Shown piece by piece: positions 1 through 10,897 of a stretch of 64,000 nucleotides of DNA. Position 1 is the first letter of the stretch. The number at the start of each line of letters is the position of its first letter. Below the pieces are notes generated by a model that worked only from the letters and a program-made list of their open reading frames with translations, had not been told where the DNA came from and made no database searches. Origin of the DNA: Axinella damicornis. Taxonomy: Eukaryota > Porifera > Demospongiae > Axinellida > Axinellidae. Both the position numbers and the translations under genes were made by a program. The stretch lies in the NCBI GenBank assembly GCA_963931865.1, contig OZ007511.1, positions 13,262,189 through 13,326,188 of the forward strand. Reading direction: 5' to 3'.

Positions 1-774
1 AGCTTCCCCCCCCAAAGAAGAGATTGACTATATCATTACATCATAGGTAATACCATATTAGGACTCAGATACTGCCACACCTCTTCCAGGGAATTAATTA
101 ACCTCAAAACATTTTGCAAGGCACTTGCCACTACTTCTCCCCCAAACATTTTTTTCTAGATGAAACCCTGTACGTACGGAGGTTTTCAGGTTGCTTCTCC
201 AAGATATGTTCAAGACATTGTGCATGTGCAGAGGTATGGCCTATGGAACCGATATCTGTACTGAGATCTACGCCGGGAATTAAAAATTACTGCTTGTTCG
301 TCCACCAAATACATGTATAGGGAATCTTCATAAATATATTCATGACTACATATAACCTGTATAGGTATACATTCAAAGAGAAGGGCTGAACTATTGCCTA
401 ATTGTTATTTTTCTTCTTTTCTTTTTCTATAAAAGTTTGTAGCTACATACAATACTGGGCATACAATAGCATATTATACCTAATCAAAGTTTGTGCTGAT
501 TTTTGCCTCCCAAGACAGAGTTTTCAGCTACGACAACATCCATGCTCTGTCTGCATGCCATTGAGTGGTATAATCGATATCTGATAATCGATATCTGGGA
601 CCCACAACCTCAACGTGTGCTTACCTTGAAGATATTTGGACTTGTAATTGTGAGGTAGCTGGTACTTGTCAGTGGGAAGCGTAGCTCCACATCTAGGCCT
701 AAAAAAGATAATGTAGATCCAATTACATGTACGACCATTGCATGTGATGTCATCACTCGTGGGACAATAAAACA
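1..774. other. Sequence without a recognisable gene
   Basis: No exon, RNA gene or repeat family could be supported here. If the minus-strand gene whose first exon ends at 1392 continues leftwards, this stretch is part of its first intron. No leucine-rich-repeat coding exon, which an LRRC8-like protein would need next, is visible. Confidence 0.5.
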
Positions 775-1066
775 TACCGTAGTCGCGCGTTATTAGGCGC
801 ATGCATGTGCCTAATAACTCCACAGTAAGGAAATATGCGCCTATAAGTGAGATGCGCCTAATAACGAATATTTTAATAATCGAATAGGAAGTGCGCTTCA
901 ATTGTATATATAGCTGTTTTCCACTCCGTATGATCGAAAACGGCAGAGTTTCTGAAAGAAGACTGCAGCGCTTAACAGCGAGTACCTGGGACGAGAGTTG
1001 AACCTGCGCCTAACAGTGAATATGCGCCTATAAGTGAGCTGCGCCTAATAACGCGCGACTACTGTA
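775..1066. mobile_element. MITE with TACCGTAGTCGCGCG termini
   Basis: The left end reads TACCGTAGTCGCGCGTTATT and the right end is close to its inverse (AATAACGCGCGACTACTGTA). The inner parts repeat the phrase GCGCCTAATAAC / GCGCCTATAAGTGAG in both orientations. The TA at both outer edges suggests a TA target, as in mariner-like MITEs. No coding capacity is seen. It lies in the presumed first intron of the LRRC8-like gene. Confidence 0.65.
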
Positions 1067-1391
1067 TGAACAGAATAGGAAGTGATGTTGGACAAAAATT
1101 GTAAAACACGAAACAGGAAACGAAAGAGGAAACCACATTGATTCTAACTTGAGCTGTAGTAAGGAAGGCTACGAAGTGGTTACGGGACAGCTGCGTGTAT
1201 AGATATGTAGCTTTCTTTGCATCATCAAAATCGTGCCATTTGTCATGCATGGGCAAATAGTAGAAAGGGCTGGGCGGAGGAATATAATTATGTTACAAAG
1301 GTGTAATGAGAAGGTCTTGAATTACAAGGCTAGCACTTGCTTGATTATCCAACAATCAATGATGTCACGTGTATAATAGATAGTCACTCAC

Positions 1392-2424
1392 CTGGAGGTT
1401 GATCTCTTGCATACTTTCTGAGAAAGGACACCCTTGCCATCTCGTTTGCATTAATTTCCTCTGTTTCCAGCAAGAAAGCTTGAACGGTCTGAAACGTGTT
1501 TGCCAGATCTTCACTGGCCCTGTGGAGTTCTGCCACATGAAAATCCATATCAGAGCTCATCTGCGACCCACATCTCCACGTGAGGTGAGGCTTGTAACTC
1601 TTCAGATCCAAGCTGCTCCGAAACGCAAATTCGGCAAATTTACGGGAATCTACCAAGGCGTGCTGGGGCATAACTGTCATGTTCATTAGAGCAAAGAATA
1701 GTCCAAGTATGATGACAATCAGTAAGAATATGACAACCCAACGCAGGTATGCCAGAGATTTGAGGGTTCCAAATGTGCATTCGACTTGATAATTCAGAGG
1801 CCAAAAGTTTGTCACAGTTGAGTTTTCAAAATGTCGAGGGCAGTTGAAGTTTACATCTCCATCATTGAAGACAAGCAGAGCTACTAGAAGTGCAGCTATT
1901 GCACAAAGCAACTGGACAACCACCTTCACGATATAGCCAATGAGTATGAACATCGAGCTGAAGCCTAACTCAATCCTCTTCACCAATAAAACGTTCTCCA
2001 CATGCCACATACCAGTCTTCGGGTTTGGTACAGTCTGCAGTTTGTTGGCGAGGGTAAAGAACTGTGTGGACTTCCCATAAGCGACATTCAACCACAGATA
2101 GTGAGGAGCTAAGATGAACATCCCGGCTATCACATTAAATACGGTAATCCACTGGATGCGCGGTAATTCTCCATAGCAGTAGTTGGTGATGTACGTCACG
2201 TCTGCAGCTGCACTCGTTTTCACATTATGCAAATTACAGGCAAGAGTGGCACCCTGAACAAACTGGAACACTGTGTCGACGGCTGCCAGCGCGAATATGC
2301 TAGCCGCTGCGTACCATACCAACCTGTCCCAGAAGAAATCACGTCGCGGGGCTTGTAGCTGCTCGGGCGGCTTGTCTTCAAGCAGACTAGGATCAAGTAT
2401 ACCCTCTGCTGACGGTTCCACCAT
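1392..2424 (-). CDS. LRRC8/pannexin-like channel protein, first coding exon (partial)
   Basis: This exon encodes about 344 residues with the layout of the LRRC8 N-terminal (pannexin-like) pore domain. TM1 is near residues 34-60. The first extracellular loop has paired cysteines (around 63 and 83). TM2 follows at about 92-113, then a cytoplasmic loop, TM3 at about 150-185, and a second extracellular loop with cysteines in NFNCPRHFENST and YQVECTFG. TM4 is at about 228-250. The segment after TM4 resembles the LRRC8 linker. LRRC8 proteins form volume-regulated anion channels in the plasma membrane. The exon ends at a good donor (CCTCCAG|GTGAGT, 1392/1391), so the leucine-rich repeats would be on later exons to the left, outside or not recognised in the window. 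The start is the first ATG of the open frame, 2424. The identification rests on topology and cysteine pattern, not on a search. Confidence 0.7.
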
Positions 2425-2499
2425 ATTTGCGATTTCTCAGTGCGCACATGTGCGGTCGCGCAGGAATGTACACGCATGCGCATTCAGATCAGGAACAAT

Positions 2500-2742
2500 T
2501 ATTACTCTCCTGATAGGGGAAAAATTGTGGTGAAACTCACCTTGGTGGTGGAGATACAAGCGCTTTTGTCGTGCCGTCTGCCGCCATTGCTCGATCGCTT
2601 CTCGTTGCCAGTACCGTCTTACGAAGGCCCAAGATTCTGACCACACAGCCATAATCGCTGACGCTTTACATGCCAAAACTCACCGTGCTGGCAAAAGTTG
2701 TAAGTGCTGTAATAATCTCGTGTATTCCCTTTGGTCGCCATT
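2500..2742 (-). repeat. Copy of the exon-like repeat, left part (split by the transposon)
   Basis: This matches the units of the 46-51 kb array. From left to right it has the TCCTGATAGGGGAAAAATTGTG end, cassette B (minus-strand ATG at 2587, splice donor AAG|GTGAGT at 2541/2540) and the start of cassette A with its donor. The match stops at 2742, where the large transposon begins, and resumes at 8389. Cassette B lies about 120 bp upstream of the LRRC8-like start codon and in the same orientation. Confidence 0.75.
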
Positions 2743-2815
2743 TAGTCTCGGAACCAGACCCTTCTTGCGGGGGAGGAGGAAAGGGTCTGGGCAACATCCT
2801 ACATTCGAGTTGTCC
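2743..2815 (+). repeat. Left 73-bp terminal inverted repeat
   Basis: It is identical to the inverse of 8316-8388. It contains an internal dyad (CCAGACCCTT ... AAGGGTCTGG), so each TIR can form its own hairpin. The related arm CCAGACCC ... GGGTCTGG recurs near 9322 and, with one substitution, near 55076. The 9-bp target copy GTCGCCATT lies just outside at 2734-2742. Confidence 0.9.
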
Positions 2816-2943
2816 TGGCGGAATTCAATTATGCGTTGAGTGCGGTTCGTTAATTGAGCGGCGGCAGGCGCAATAAACTATTAAGGCTTCCATTAGAGTA
2901 AACACGTGTAGGCCTACCGTACGAAGGACGCAGGGCGGCAGGC

Positions 2944-5900
2944 ATGTTTTGTCTGGCTTGCGGAGACGACTTGAAGGAAAGGCAAGGGGACCGCCGAGTG
3001 CTGTGCAGCAGTAAGACACGACATGTTATTCCAATGCTACTTGATACAGCAAAAAATGCTGTGGGGAAAGATGTGAAGTTTGATGAAGAAAAGCTCAATG
3101 CATGTTTCATTTGCAAACCGTGTTTTAAGCAGATGGAGAAACTGCAGATGTTGCAAAAGCAGATGGGGGCTGTACAAGGACTCTTACACACAAATATTGG
3201 AAAAGCACTCCCCTACCTGCCACTTGTCCCAGAATCGAGTACATCTCAGATCGACCATGGCAGTGGTCAGGATGAAGATTCAGGATTACTTGGTAGGAAG
3301 CGACAGCTAAGCCCTCAAAGAGAAGCAACAAAGAGTCCCAAGAGGCGGAGGCAAATCGTTAGAAGTTTGGCAAGGGCAACAGTTGCTCCCAGTAGCACTA
3401 ACTCTCCTGCTGTGTCAGTAAGTACTAATTAAGTTGCCATGTTTGCCATTGATTAAGCACATTTTGACCAACTGTTTTCATCCTTATAGGTCACAGTGCA
3501 CTACCCAAGCAAGCCCAAGTCATTCATCTTGACACCTAGTCGCAGGCGCATCTGCAAGCCACTGGCTAGAGGAAGTCGAGTCGCTTTGGCCAGACATTGC
3601 TTGAAGGATCTGCGAATTCGAAAGCATATCACGAAAGGAGTTGGCCTGCAATTACAACGTGAGGTTGCCAGTATGTGTTCTGATAAAACAGTCTCGATTC
3701 TGCGCAACAAAACCAAACAAGCTATGGAAGGGTTCAATTGGGAGAATGTGCTGGGGGAGATGAAGTTGAGAGCACCAACATTGCTATCTCTTCTTCATAG
3801 CTGCACTAAAACCAGAAAGGCAAGGAGATACACAAAGTGTGTAATTGGGTTGATCGCCGCTATTCTGTGTAAGCATCGCAGACCATCTGCATGCCTGGTG
3901 CAAAGGCTAATTTCAGTGATTCTTTACTCTGGTCATGCATCCAAAAGGGTAAGTTTGCATCTGCATGTTTGTACACATTTATATATTTACACCCAATGTG
4001 TTTATACCATCAATAGGTGTACAAACGGCTTCAAAGGTTGCAACTGTGCCTGTCACACTGGGGATCCATCAAGCTCCTGGACCAACTTGGTGAAGGTTTT
4101 GACAGTGAAGTCTTGAAGTGGAAGGGTGAATCAGAAGACACAATCAAGTGTGTTACTTCACAGCAGGTACAAATCCAGTAATGCACAAAAAGTGCATATC
4201 GTGACTTACCTGAATTGGACTTTGAAAGTGTGCAATATTTAGATATACACTCTAAAGTGCGCATTACGCAATTTAAAGTATGGTCATGTGATGGATTCTG
4301 AGGTGTCTGAGGGCCCAGTTAGCCTCGTTCCCAGTCCCATGCCCAGCTTTTCGTCGCTTGCAGTACCGTACTGCAAGCGACGAAAAGCTGGGCGTGGGAC
4401 TAGGAACGAGGCTAGGGCCAGGTCACGTGAGTAATACTAAGGCATAATTATGTGATCTGTGTTTATACCAAGGTGTATTATAAACAATGATTGTAGGTTG
4501 ATGCCAGTAGCAGCACTGCAGTTGTTGTAATTGACCTTGATGATGAGAGCATCAACAGTGAAGAATCGCAATCTCCTTCATCGAATGACAGTGACCAAAC
4601 TGCAACGGATGCACCAATGGATTGTTCATCAGCACCTGTCAGAGCTACGGAAAGTCCAGATCTTACTTCAGAAGAAAGTAAGTCAACAGCTGATCATGAG
4701 GAATCATCAATTGGTCAAGAATCTCTTGACAGTGGTACTGTGTCGTCACCGAACATATCCTTACTAACTGGATCGCAAACTGGGGCTGATACTGACGTAC
4801 ATTCCTCTCCTGAGAAGTCCTCTTCTACTGAACGACAAATCAATGCCACACATTCTTGTACTGATGCACAGCAGCGCAGGCCAGGATACAAGATCGTCAT
4901 CGATAACATTGACAAAAATGTCAAGCCTCGCAACATGAGAGTCGATGCGCAGACAAAATCATTGCATTATGTCCACATCTACAGCGTGAAGGACAGAATA
5001 GACTTTGGAAAGCTGTCAGATGTACCACCTTCTGGTGAAAAATGTCTTTATGATATTCTGCCGACCACGGACGACTATGAGAATCTCAAGACAAATTTCT
5101 CAGTTCTTGTGGCTCGTGTGATAGTGGAACACATCCCTTTCTTCTCTGAAAATTTCCGTGGTACTGCACCAAGACATATACCCCACCCGTATTCTCGTGA
5201 AATGTCTCGGAAATCAGAAGAGGTAAGTTCATGCTACATTATTGTATATGGTATGTTTTGATAATTATTGTTTGTTTATACTACATGCAGGTACCTCTTG
5301 GTGTCATACCAAAGGATGAAATGAAATATGAAGATATGCTGGCCATTCTCGATCATATTCAGCAGTATGTCCCAGCCAAGGAAGTGGATCGGGAACTTAT
5401 TGACCCTGTGACGGAAGAAGTTGAGACTTTGAAAGATCATCACTTAGTCACCACACTTGTAGGTGGAGATCAGCTGACAACAGCACGTGCACGTGGTGCT
5501 CAGCTGATTCGAGGCGATTGTGATTCGAGCAAGCTTCGTTTAGCAGGGCTACTACCGGTGACCGAAGATTGGCATGCTAAGCTGTGCTTGATGAAGGTAG
5601 TTATCAATTCCATAGCATGTCCTTTGTGTCTATACTAGTATTAATATTCTCCAACATCCATGCAGGTGATTTGGAAGCAGTTATACAAAACCAGCTCCGG
5701 AATGGAAAGAGGAACACTCTACCAATTGCGTAATCTCATCAACAGACGCAATGTGACGACGTCATGCAAGGATGATATGAACTCATGTGAGGAATTCTTG
5801 GAGTTGGTGGTGATAGGGTACATCATCACAGCGGTAGTTGATTTCTTAGGAATGTCATCACTTACAGACGTACCTTTGCCAGCACTCATACCGGCTGATG

Positions 5901-6652
5901 TCTGGATGCTCAGCGACTCGGAACGAAGATCTATATTAATGGATGTTGCATCACAAGTAGTCCAACAACATGTCGATCTTTCTACACACTTTTCTGATGG
6001 AAAGCAGCGTAATCCACCTGACCAGGTGTATGCATATTCCTGTGAAATTATGAGCCTGGGTCTACTCTATTTTGAGTTTAAAGACGCAGTGAAGGAAGGT
6101 GATGGAGATCGACTCTTCCAAGTTTGGAAATACCTTCTGCTTCTTTTCAAGGCCTCCAAGAAGAAGAATTATGCCATCGAGGCACTAACACTCCTTGCAC
6201 AGTATCACATGATACTACCACCTCATCTTGCTGAACAACTGAAGTGGTCCAGGTTCATAAATGTCCATGGTTTGCCTGGGTGCAATATTAGTTGCGACCT
6301 TCACCTAGAACACTTAAACAGACTGGCAAAGACAGCAATCAAAAGTCTAGGAGCGAACAAATCCCAGAAAGCTATAATCAGAGTTGGAAAGACTATTGGC
6401 ACCCTTCAGAGTACTCTGGAGACGTACGACAAAGAACATGATGTTCCTGCTGAAAGTGGGGCCCATTCACAGCGATCCAATGCCAAAGACTTGAAAAAAA
6501 TTCTGAAACAACTACAACAACTTGACCCATTTCAGTGCATTCGCGGCAGGAGACACAAGTCCTTTAAAAACTTGAAGGCAAACCTGATCCGATCACTCAA
6601 AGAAGCCGAAATTAAGGCCTGGATGCTTAAGCGATTCGCAGACATGATATAG
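2944..6652 (+). CDS. DUF6589-type putative transposase (six exons, 1033 aa)
   Basis: Exons: 2944-3417, 3490-3948, 4017-4166, 4497-5222, 5291-5596, 5666-6652. All junctions are GT-AG and in phase 0, giving 1033 residues with no internal stop. Residues 1-60 hold cysteine pairs (CLAC, later CFICKPC), a likely zinc-binding module. A basic KRRR stretch near residue 140 could be a nuclear signal. Exon 4 has a long Ser/Thr/Asp/Glu-rich linker, then the conserved block DNIDKNVKPRNMR with QTKSLHYVHIY. Exon 5 carries GGDQLTTARARG, then TEDWHAKL. The last exon is the helical C-terminal part. The D-N, GDQLT and D-W-H blocks are what I recall from DUF6589 proteins and could supply acidic catalytic residues; this is inferred. 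The ATG at 2944 is the first in frame, 128 bp inside the TIR. Introns are short (68-72 bp) except intron 3, which carries a hairpin MITE. Confidence 0.8.
4320..4414. mobile_element. Hairpin MITE of the TAGCCTCG family, inside the transposase gene
   Basis: This is a near-perfect palindrome of about 95 bp. The arms are TAGCCTCGTTCCCAGTCCC and its near inverse, with a centre at TACCGTA. It sits in intron 3 of the transposase gene, so it is nested in the larger element. The flanking 9-mers GGGCCCAGT and GGGCCAGGT agree at 7 of 9 positions, compatible with an aged 9-bp target duplication. The intron is 330 bp here against about 70 bp for the other introns of the gene. Confidence 0.85.
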
Positions 6653-6751
6653 TTTGAATTATGACCGTAATTCAATTATGACATAATTTCAATTTGATTA
6701 CATACATTATGACATAACTTCATTAACAGATATATACATAAAGCAGAACAA

Positions 6752-7673
6752 TCAAATTGGGAATTCACAGGTAATTTGGTCACAATTTCCACATTTACAC
6801 TCAATTAGGCAAACATCACAACATTTACATCCCTCACATGCACTACCCTTTGAAGTAAAATCAGCAAAGTCTTCAAACAAAAGTTTTCGACGACACACGC
6901 TCTCCTCATTCACACAGTACTGGATCATTTGCTCAGAGGTATACTTCTTGTTTAGGTCACCGCTCCCATGCACCACTAACGCATAGGACAGTAGTCCATC
7001 TCGTCCAACTCTACCACTCTGTTGAATGTACATTTCAATGTCTTCAGGAACACCCCAGTGGAACGACAGGCGTACGTCAGGGCAGTGTATGCCCATGCCG
7101 AATGCAACTGTTGCTATAACTATCCGAAGGGATGAAGGTTTAGTGAATCTTTCCATCACTGATGCCTTCACGGATGGATGCGTGCAGTGAGTGAACATGC
7201 TAACCATCCGATATCTGACTACATCCGGAGCATTAGGTGGCTCAGTAAAGTTCCCACCAAGAGTTCGCTTAAAGAACCCATAAATCGATGTCACTTCACC
7301 ATAAGTACGACAATATATTATGACTCTGCCCATCTCTATTCTCTGCATGGCCAACTTACTGCAAAGTGGCACAAAAGCCTCACTTATTTCACTCTTCTGG
7401 GCAACTGCGTATACGATATTGTGTTTCACTGGTGAAACTGAGATGACCTTCGGTTTTTGCATGTCCAGTGTTCTGATGATTGCAGCCCTTGTCGTGTCGG
7501 TGGCAGTAGCGGTCAGTGCCATCACCTTAACTGTCTCTGGTATGATGCTACGTAACTCGCCCAAGTGACTGAACTCACGACGAAAACTGTCACCCCTGTA
7601 GGTATATTAAATATAAAATCAATGAGCTTGATCAATCGATCCCACACGTTTGCAACAGCCATTCTATTGTAAG

Positions 7674-7709
<36 letters not shown>

Positions 7710-8215
7710 CCCAATCTGATTTACCATTTCTTAACGCAGTGAGCTTCATCCACAATGAACCCAACGAGGTTAGCTCGATACAGGTCGGTTGACAGCATCC
7801 TCCTTATCGCTAGGGTACCAAACAAAGCCTCGGGGCTCACGTACAACACTTCGTACTCTCCCTTCCTCATGCGTCGTCTCATCTCCCCCGAGCAGTCTTC
7901 TTTGTCGCTCACATACGCAGCGTGTATCCCCTTTGAAGAGAAGGTGGCGACTTGATCCTTCATCAAGGCAATCAGTGGCGATACCACGACGACTATCGAC
8001 TTCCTTACTGCTCCCCTCAACATGTCAAACAAACGAGGTAGCACGGCAAAACAGAGGGATTTGCCATACCCGGTAGGTAGAGACACGAAAACATCATGGC
8101 CACTAGCAAAGCTAAGTATGACCTCTTCCTGCTCCTTCTTCAGCTGAGTGTAGCCAAATGAAGCAGCAGCCTTTCGCACAGTTTCTAACAAACCAAGTCG
8201 CTCACAAGCAGCCAT
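6752..8215 (-). CDS. RecQ-like SF2 DNA helicase (two exons, 444 aa), transposon-borne
   Basis: Exon 1 is 8215-7725 and exon 2 is 7595-6752. The junction completes a Trp codon and joins HCVKKW to GDSFRREF, which matches the RecQ motif II region (DEAHC..W followed by FR.E...L..LR). Visible motifs are Walker A LPTGYGKS, SPLIALMKDQV, VDEAHC, ALTATAT, ATVAFGMGI and QQSGRVGRDG. The C-terminus is rich in cysteine (CEGCKCCDVCLIECKCGNC) and probably stands for the RecQ zinc-binding region. No winged-helix or HRDC domain follows, so this is a short RecQ. It would be a 3'-5' DNA unwinding enzyme in the nucleus. A GTG in frame at 8227 is not needed; the ATG at 8215 is taken. The 129-bp intron contains a run of 33 C on the plus strand. 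Confidence 0.88.
7674..7706. repeat. Homopolymer run of 33 C inside the helicase intron
   Basis: Thirty-three consecutive C lie on the plus strand, poly-G in the transcript, between the donor (7724) and acceptor (7596) of the helicase intron. Runs of this kind recur at 16.4, 21.0, 29.3 and 37.1 kb. Exact lengths are likely to be unreliable in sequencing. Confidence 0.9.
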
Positions 8216-8315
8216 AATTTGTCGCACTTACACTCGTGCGCGTACTCGACGTATACTCCGATGACGTCAATTGCAATCAACGCTTCTGATTCGTTAGGTC
8301 AACATTCCGACCTGG

Positions 8316-8388
8316 GGACAACTCGAATGTAGGATGTTGCCCAGACCCTTTCCTCCTCCCCCGCAAGAAGGGTCTGGTTCCGAGACTA
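8316..8388 (-). repeat. Right 73-bp terminal inverted repeat
   Basis: This is the exact inverse of 2743-2815. It ends ...CCGAGACTA, followed by the second copy of the 9-bp target GTCGCCATT (8389-8397). The helicase start codon lies 101 bp inside it, so this TIR probably lies at or near the helicase promoter. Confidence 0.9.
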
Positions 8389-8440
8389 GTCGCCATTGCG
8401 ATTGACTGGCCACGTGGCATGTGCGTTAATAGAGCGGCTG
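8389..8440 (-). repeat. Right remnant of the exon-like repeat interrupted by the transposon
   Basis: GTCGCCATTGCGATTGACTG and then CACGTGGCATGTGCGTTAAT match the interior of the repeat units near 47.7 and 49.9 kb. They continue directly what was broken at 2742. Homology fades after about 8440. Confidence 0.75.
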
Positions 8441-9320
8441 CGTTTGACGTCACCGGCCGTAAAACAACCGAAACGCCCTCCGTTATACTCCGTTCCTCTC
8501 ATAAGACTGCATGGCAAGAAGCAGCAATTTCTACAGTGATCTTAGAAACGCAAGCAGCTCGGAACTTACGAAGTACTACTGTGTCAACTGTCGCTGTAGC
8601 GCAGTTACCATGCCGATTAGATCGAGCAGCTACGCGACCTCGAGTACAAGTGAGTTAGTAGTTTCCGTCCAGCTGCCATTGAACTCCATGTTCTTTTGCC
8701 ATGCGGAAGTACTCAGTCTTCTTCTTCTTTGTAACCTCCTTAGTAGGAGAGTATCCCGGATTGGGTTATTGATGTTGCGGGTGCAGTAGGAGTTCGTTCC
8801 TGCAGTTCCGTAGTTTTTTCAGTCACGTGGTTTTGTTACGTCAATGCAGCCCAAGGGATCACGTGCACTGTCATTTAGTATGACGTAATGCAAAGTCGTT
8901 CTGCTGCTTTTCTCCGTGGAAGAAGGCTGCATTGCGCTTTCGATGCATCCTGAAGAGTAATCTCCGTGCAAAGACTGTGACCGAACTGGGTATAAGCCAC
9001 TACACACTGCTACGTACCTGTACTGAGCAGTTATGTAAGTGACCATGCAGACTCACCGAGAATATCAGCGAATGCAGACTTGTCGACCGCACTCAAGTGT
9101 TTAGCATCAGGTAGGAAGTCAATATAGCGATCGAACCCCATCGAACCCCAGCGATAAGTCAGCACTAGAGCTGTTACTAGTCTGCTAGTTCCGCATACTT
9201 CTTGTATATTATTGTGCACTATACCTATGGAATGTTAATTGTACCACGTGCGCACAGACCTTGTCCGTTCTATTGTAGTCCACCATCTTATGTCAAGTAC
9301 ACTCACTACGGCCCACGTGC
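8441..9320. other. Sequence without a confident gene; two exon-like stretches
   Basis: On the plus strand an open frame from ATG 8511 (start MARSSNFYSDLRNASSSEL, with YCVNCRC) runs to a donor-like ACAAG|TGAGTT near 8651. On the minus strand a short frame (about 9130-9053, FDRYIDFLPDAKHLSAVDKS) ends at a good donor CTCG|GTGAGT. Either could be a first exon of an unseen gene; no partner exon was found. Nothing else is recognisable. Confidence 0.25.
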
Positions 9321-9440
9321 TGGACCACTAGGCCAGACCCACACGGAAGGGAGGGTCTGGTCAAGTTGCAATTGCCAATTTGTTTTTGACACCGCAGAAG
9401 ACTTCTGCGTGTTAGGAATGCAATCAAGGCAGCGGTAGCG
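9318..9440. repeat. Dispersed repeat, paired with 55074-55196
   Basis: The segment starts GGCCAGACCCACACGGAAG, has a small dyad (CCAGACCC ... GGGTCTGG) and ends near TTAGGAATGCAATCAAGGC. The same arrangement with scattered differences lies at 55074-55196. The dyad resembles the one inside the TIRs of the large transposon, so this may be the end of a related element. Confidence 0.6.
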
Positions 9441-9712
9441 CTTCGTGGGTTCAAGCAAATGAGTTCACACGTACTACGCGAGTATCATCAAAAACAGTGG
9501 CGGTTAACAGGTACTTGAAGAACGGTCTATGTGCTGACTGCGCAGAACAAGAGCGTCATTTTTTAAAATTTTATTTATTTTTTTATGAAAGTTTATGCAT
9601 GATGCAATGGATACATGATAGCAATATAATAGCTAATACAAGTATGTACCCACGATTAGTAATGACAGATAACAATAAGTTAAACTACATAAAAAGAGGT
9701 GCAGTATGTACT

Positions 9713-10345
9713 TTAAAAGAAGAAATTGAATGTGCTGTAAGTGCATCCTGCATGAGGCAAGTGGTTCCAGACTGAGATAGTATTAGGTACAAACGAATAT
9801 TTAAATGCATTAGTGTGAGCAAAAGGTTGGTACAACAAAGGTAAGGTTTGAGAATGTCTACTAGGTTGAGAAATAAATACATTGTCTGGGAAATAAAAAT
9901 GACCATGAATAATTTTGTAAAGAGTACAAAGACTTAAATATAATCTGCGATTCTCAAGGGTTGGCATATGGGTTAAATCAAGCAGATCCTGATATCCTGA
10001 GTCCCAGCTCTTAGTACACATTTTCAGGGCAAACTTTTGGACATTCTCAGGTTTCGTGATATCTTTTGTTAGGGAGGGGTTCCAGACTTGAGCAGCGTAC
10101 TCAAGATGAGGGCGCACGAGCATTTGGTACATTTCAAGAAGACTGTGACTATTAGTGTTTGTAGAGAACCTTCTATACAAAAGTCCAACAAGTTTCTTAG
10201 CCTTGGTACAAATGGAGTCGACGTGGGCAGACCAAGATAAGTCTGTTGATAGAAGGACTCCTAGGTATTTGAAGGTTTCAACTTGTTCAAGGGGGGTCCC
10301 ATTTTCTCGTTTGTACGCATGCGCACTTAAACGATCACTTAGCAA
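9713..10345 (-). pseudogene. 3' fragment of a non-LTR retrotransposon reverse transcriptase
   Basis: An open frame of 210 residues carries the C-terminal part of a Jockey/CR1-type reverse transcriptase: VETFKYLGVLLSTDLSWSAH, then KAKKLVGLLYRRF, LVRPHLEYAAQVWNP, and a tail rich in aromatic residues around SVWNHLP. The catalytic YADD region is absent because the copy stops at about 10345, as usual for 5'-truncated insertions. An A/T-rich stretch at about 9545-9590 lies beyond the 3' end. The reverse transcriptase fragment at 59.2-60.1 kb has the matching upstream part (KHLGIWITSTLSWSKQV) and may belong to the same broad family. Confidence 0.85.
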
Positions 10346-10602
10346 CGTAAGTAATTATTACTCAAGATCGCTGAATTAGAAGTGCGTTGTATCGAGCGAC
10401 ATGAAAAGAGGTACTTCATAAGCTGAGGTTAATTCTCTGTGCGTATGATTTATGTTACTACCTACTGTGTTTTGTGAGAAGGGTGAATGCCTATCTAAAG
10501 ACTCAACAATAATCTCGCTACCACCTTGTATAGTCTAGCGGGCTTGCCCCTCGAATTTTCCCCAGCACGGATCGACTCACGTGACCGCACGGGGAAAAAG
10601 AG

Positions 10603-10897
10603 GGTCTAGAAACTTTGGACCACTTTGCTTGGGCTCTACTTGAAATCGGGTAGAGCCAATCAGATTGCAGCTGTCACGTGGTGATCTTTCAAATCGCTCG
10701 GTACAAGCGTTGAGGATTGTCTGAAGTTGCCTGCGATTGCTGTTCTCCTGGCAACGACCAAACAGACAGAAGTACAAACAGTCAGAGGGGCAGAATCGAC
10801 TGACTGCAGTTGCACTAATATTATGACGTAAACGGACGTGAAGTAAGATTAATTGCATTTTTTCGTACCGAGTAAAGTGGTCCAAAGTTTCTAGACC
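10603..10897. mobile_element. MITE with 24-bp TIRs (GGTCTAGAAACTTTGGACC)
   Basis: 24-bp perfect inverted ends lie at 10603-10626 and 10874-10897. A smaller hairpin (GGCTCTAC ... GTAGAGCC) lies near 10629-10655. No convincing target duplication or protein was found. The open frame across it looks incidental. Confidence 0.8.

Larger units (their letters stand above)
2743..8388. mobile_element. Complete DNA transposon carrying a DUF6589-type transposase and a RecQ-like helicase (AcademH-like)
   Basis: This 5646-bp element is bounded by perfect 73-bp TIRs (2743-2815 and 8316-8388, starting TAGTCTCGGAACCAGACCC). It is flanked by the identical 9-mer GTCGCCATT at 2734-2742 and 8389-8397. Removing the element and one 9-mer restores the sequence of the exon-like repeat at that point, so the boundaries are well supported. 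Two genes face each other: a six-exon gene (2944-6652, +) and a two-exon helicase gene (8215-6752, -), with 99 bp between their stops. Both frames are open through every splice junction, and the TIRs are identical, so the insertion looks recent and possibly autonomous. From memory, helicase-bearing Academ elements (AcademH) are the nearest described group; the 3-4 bp target duplication I recall for Academ differs from the 9 bp seen here. Confidence 0.88.
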
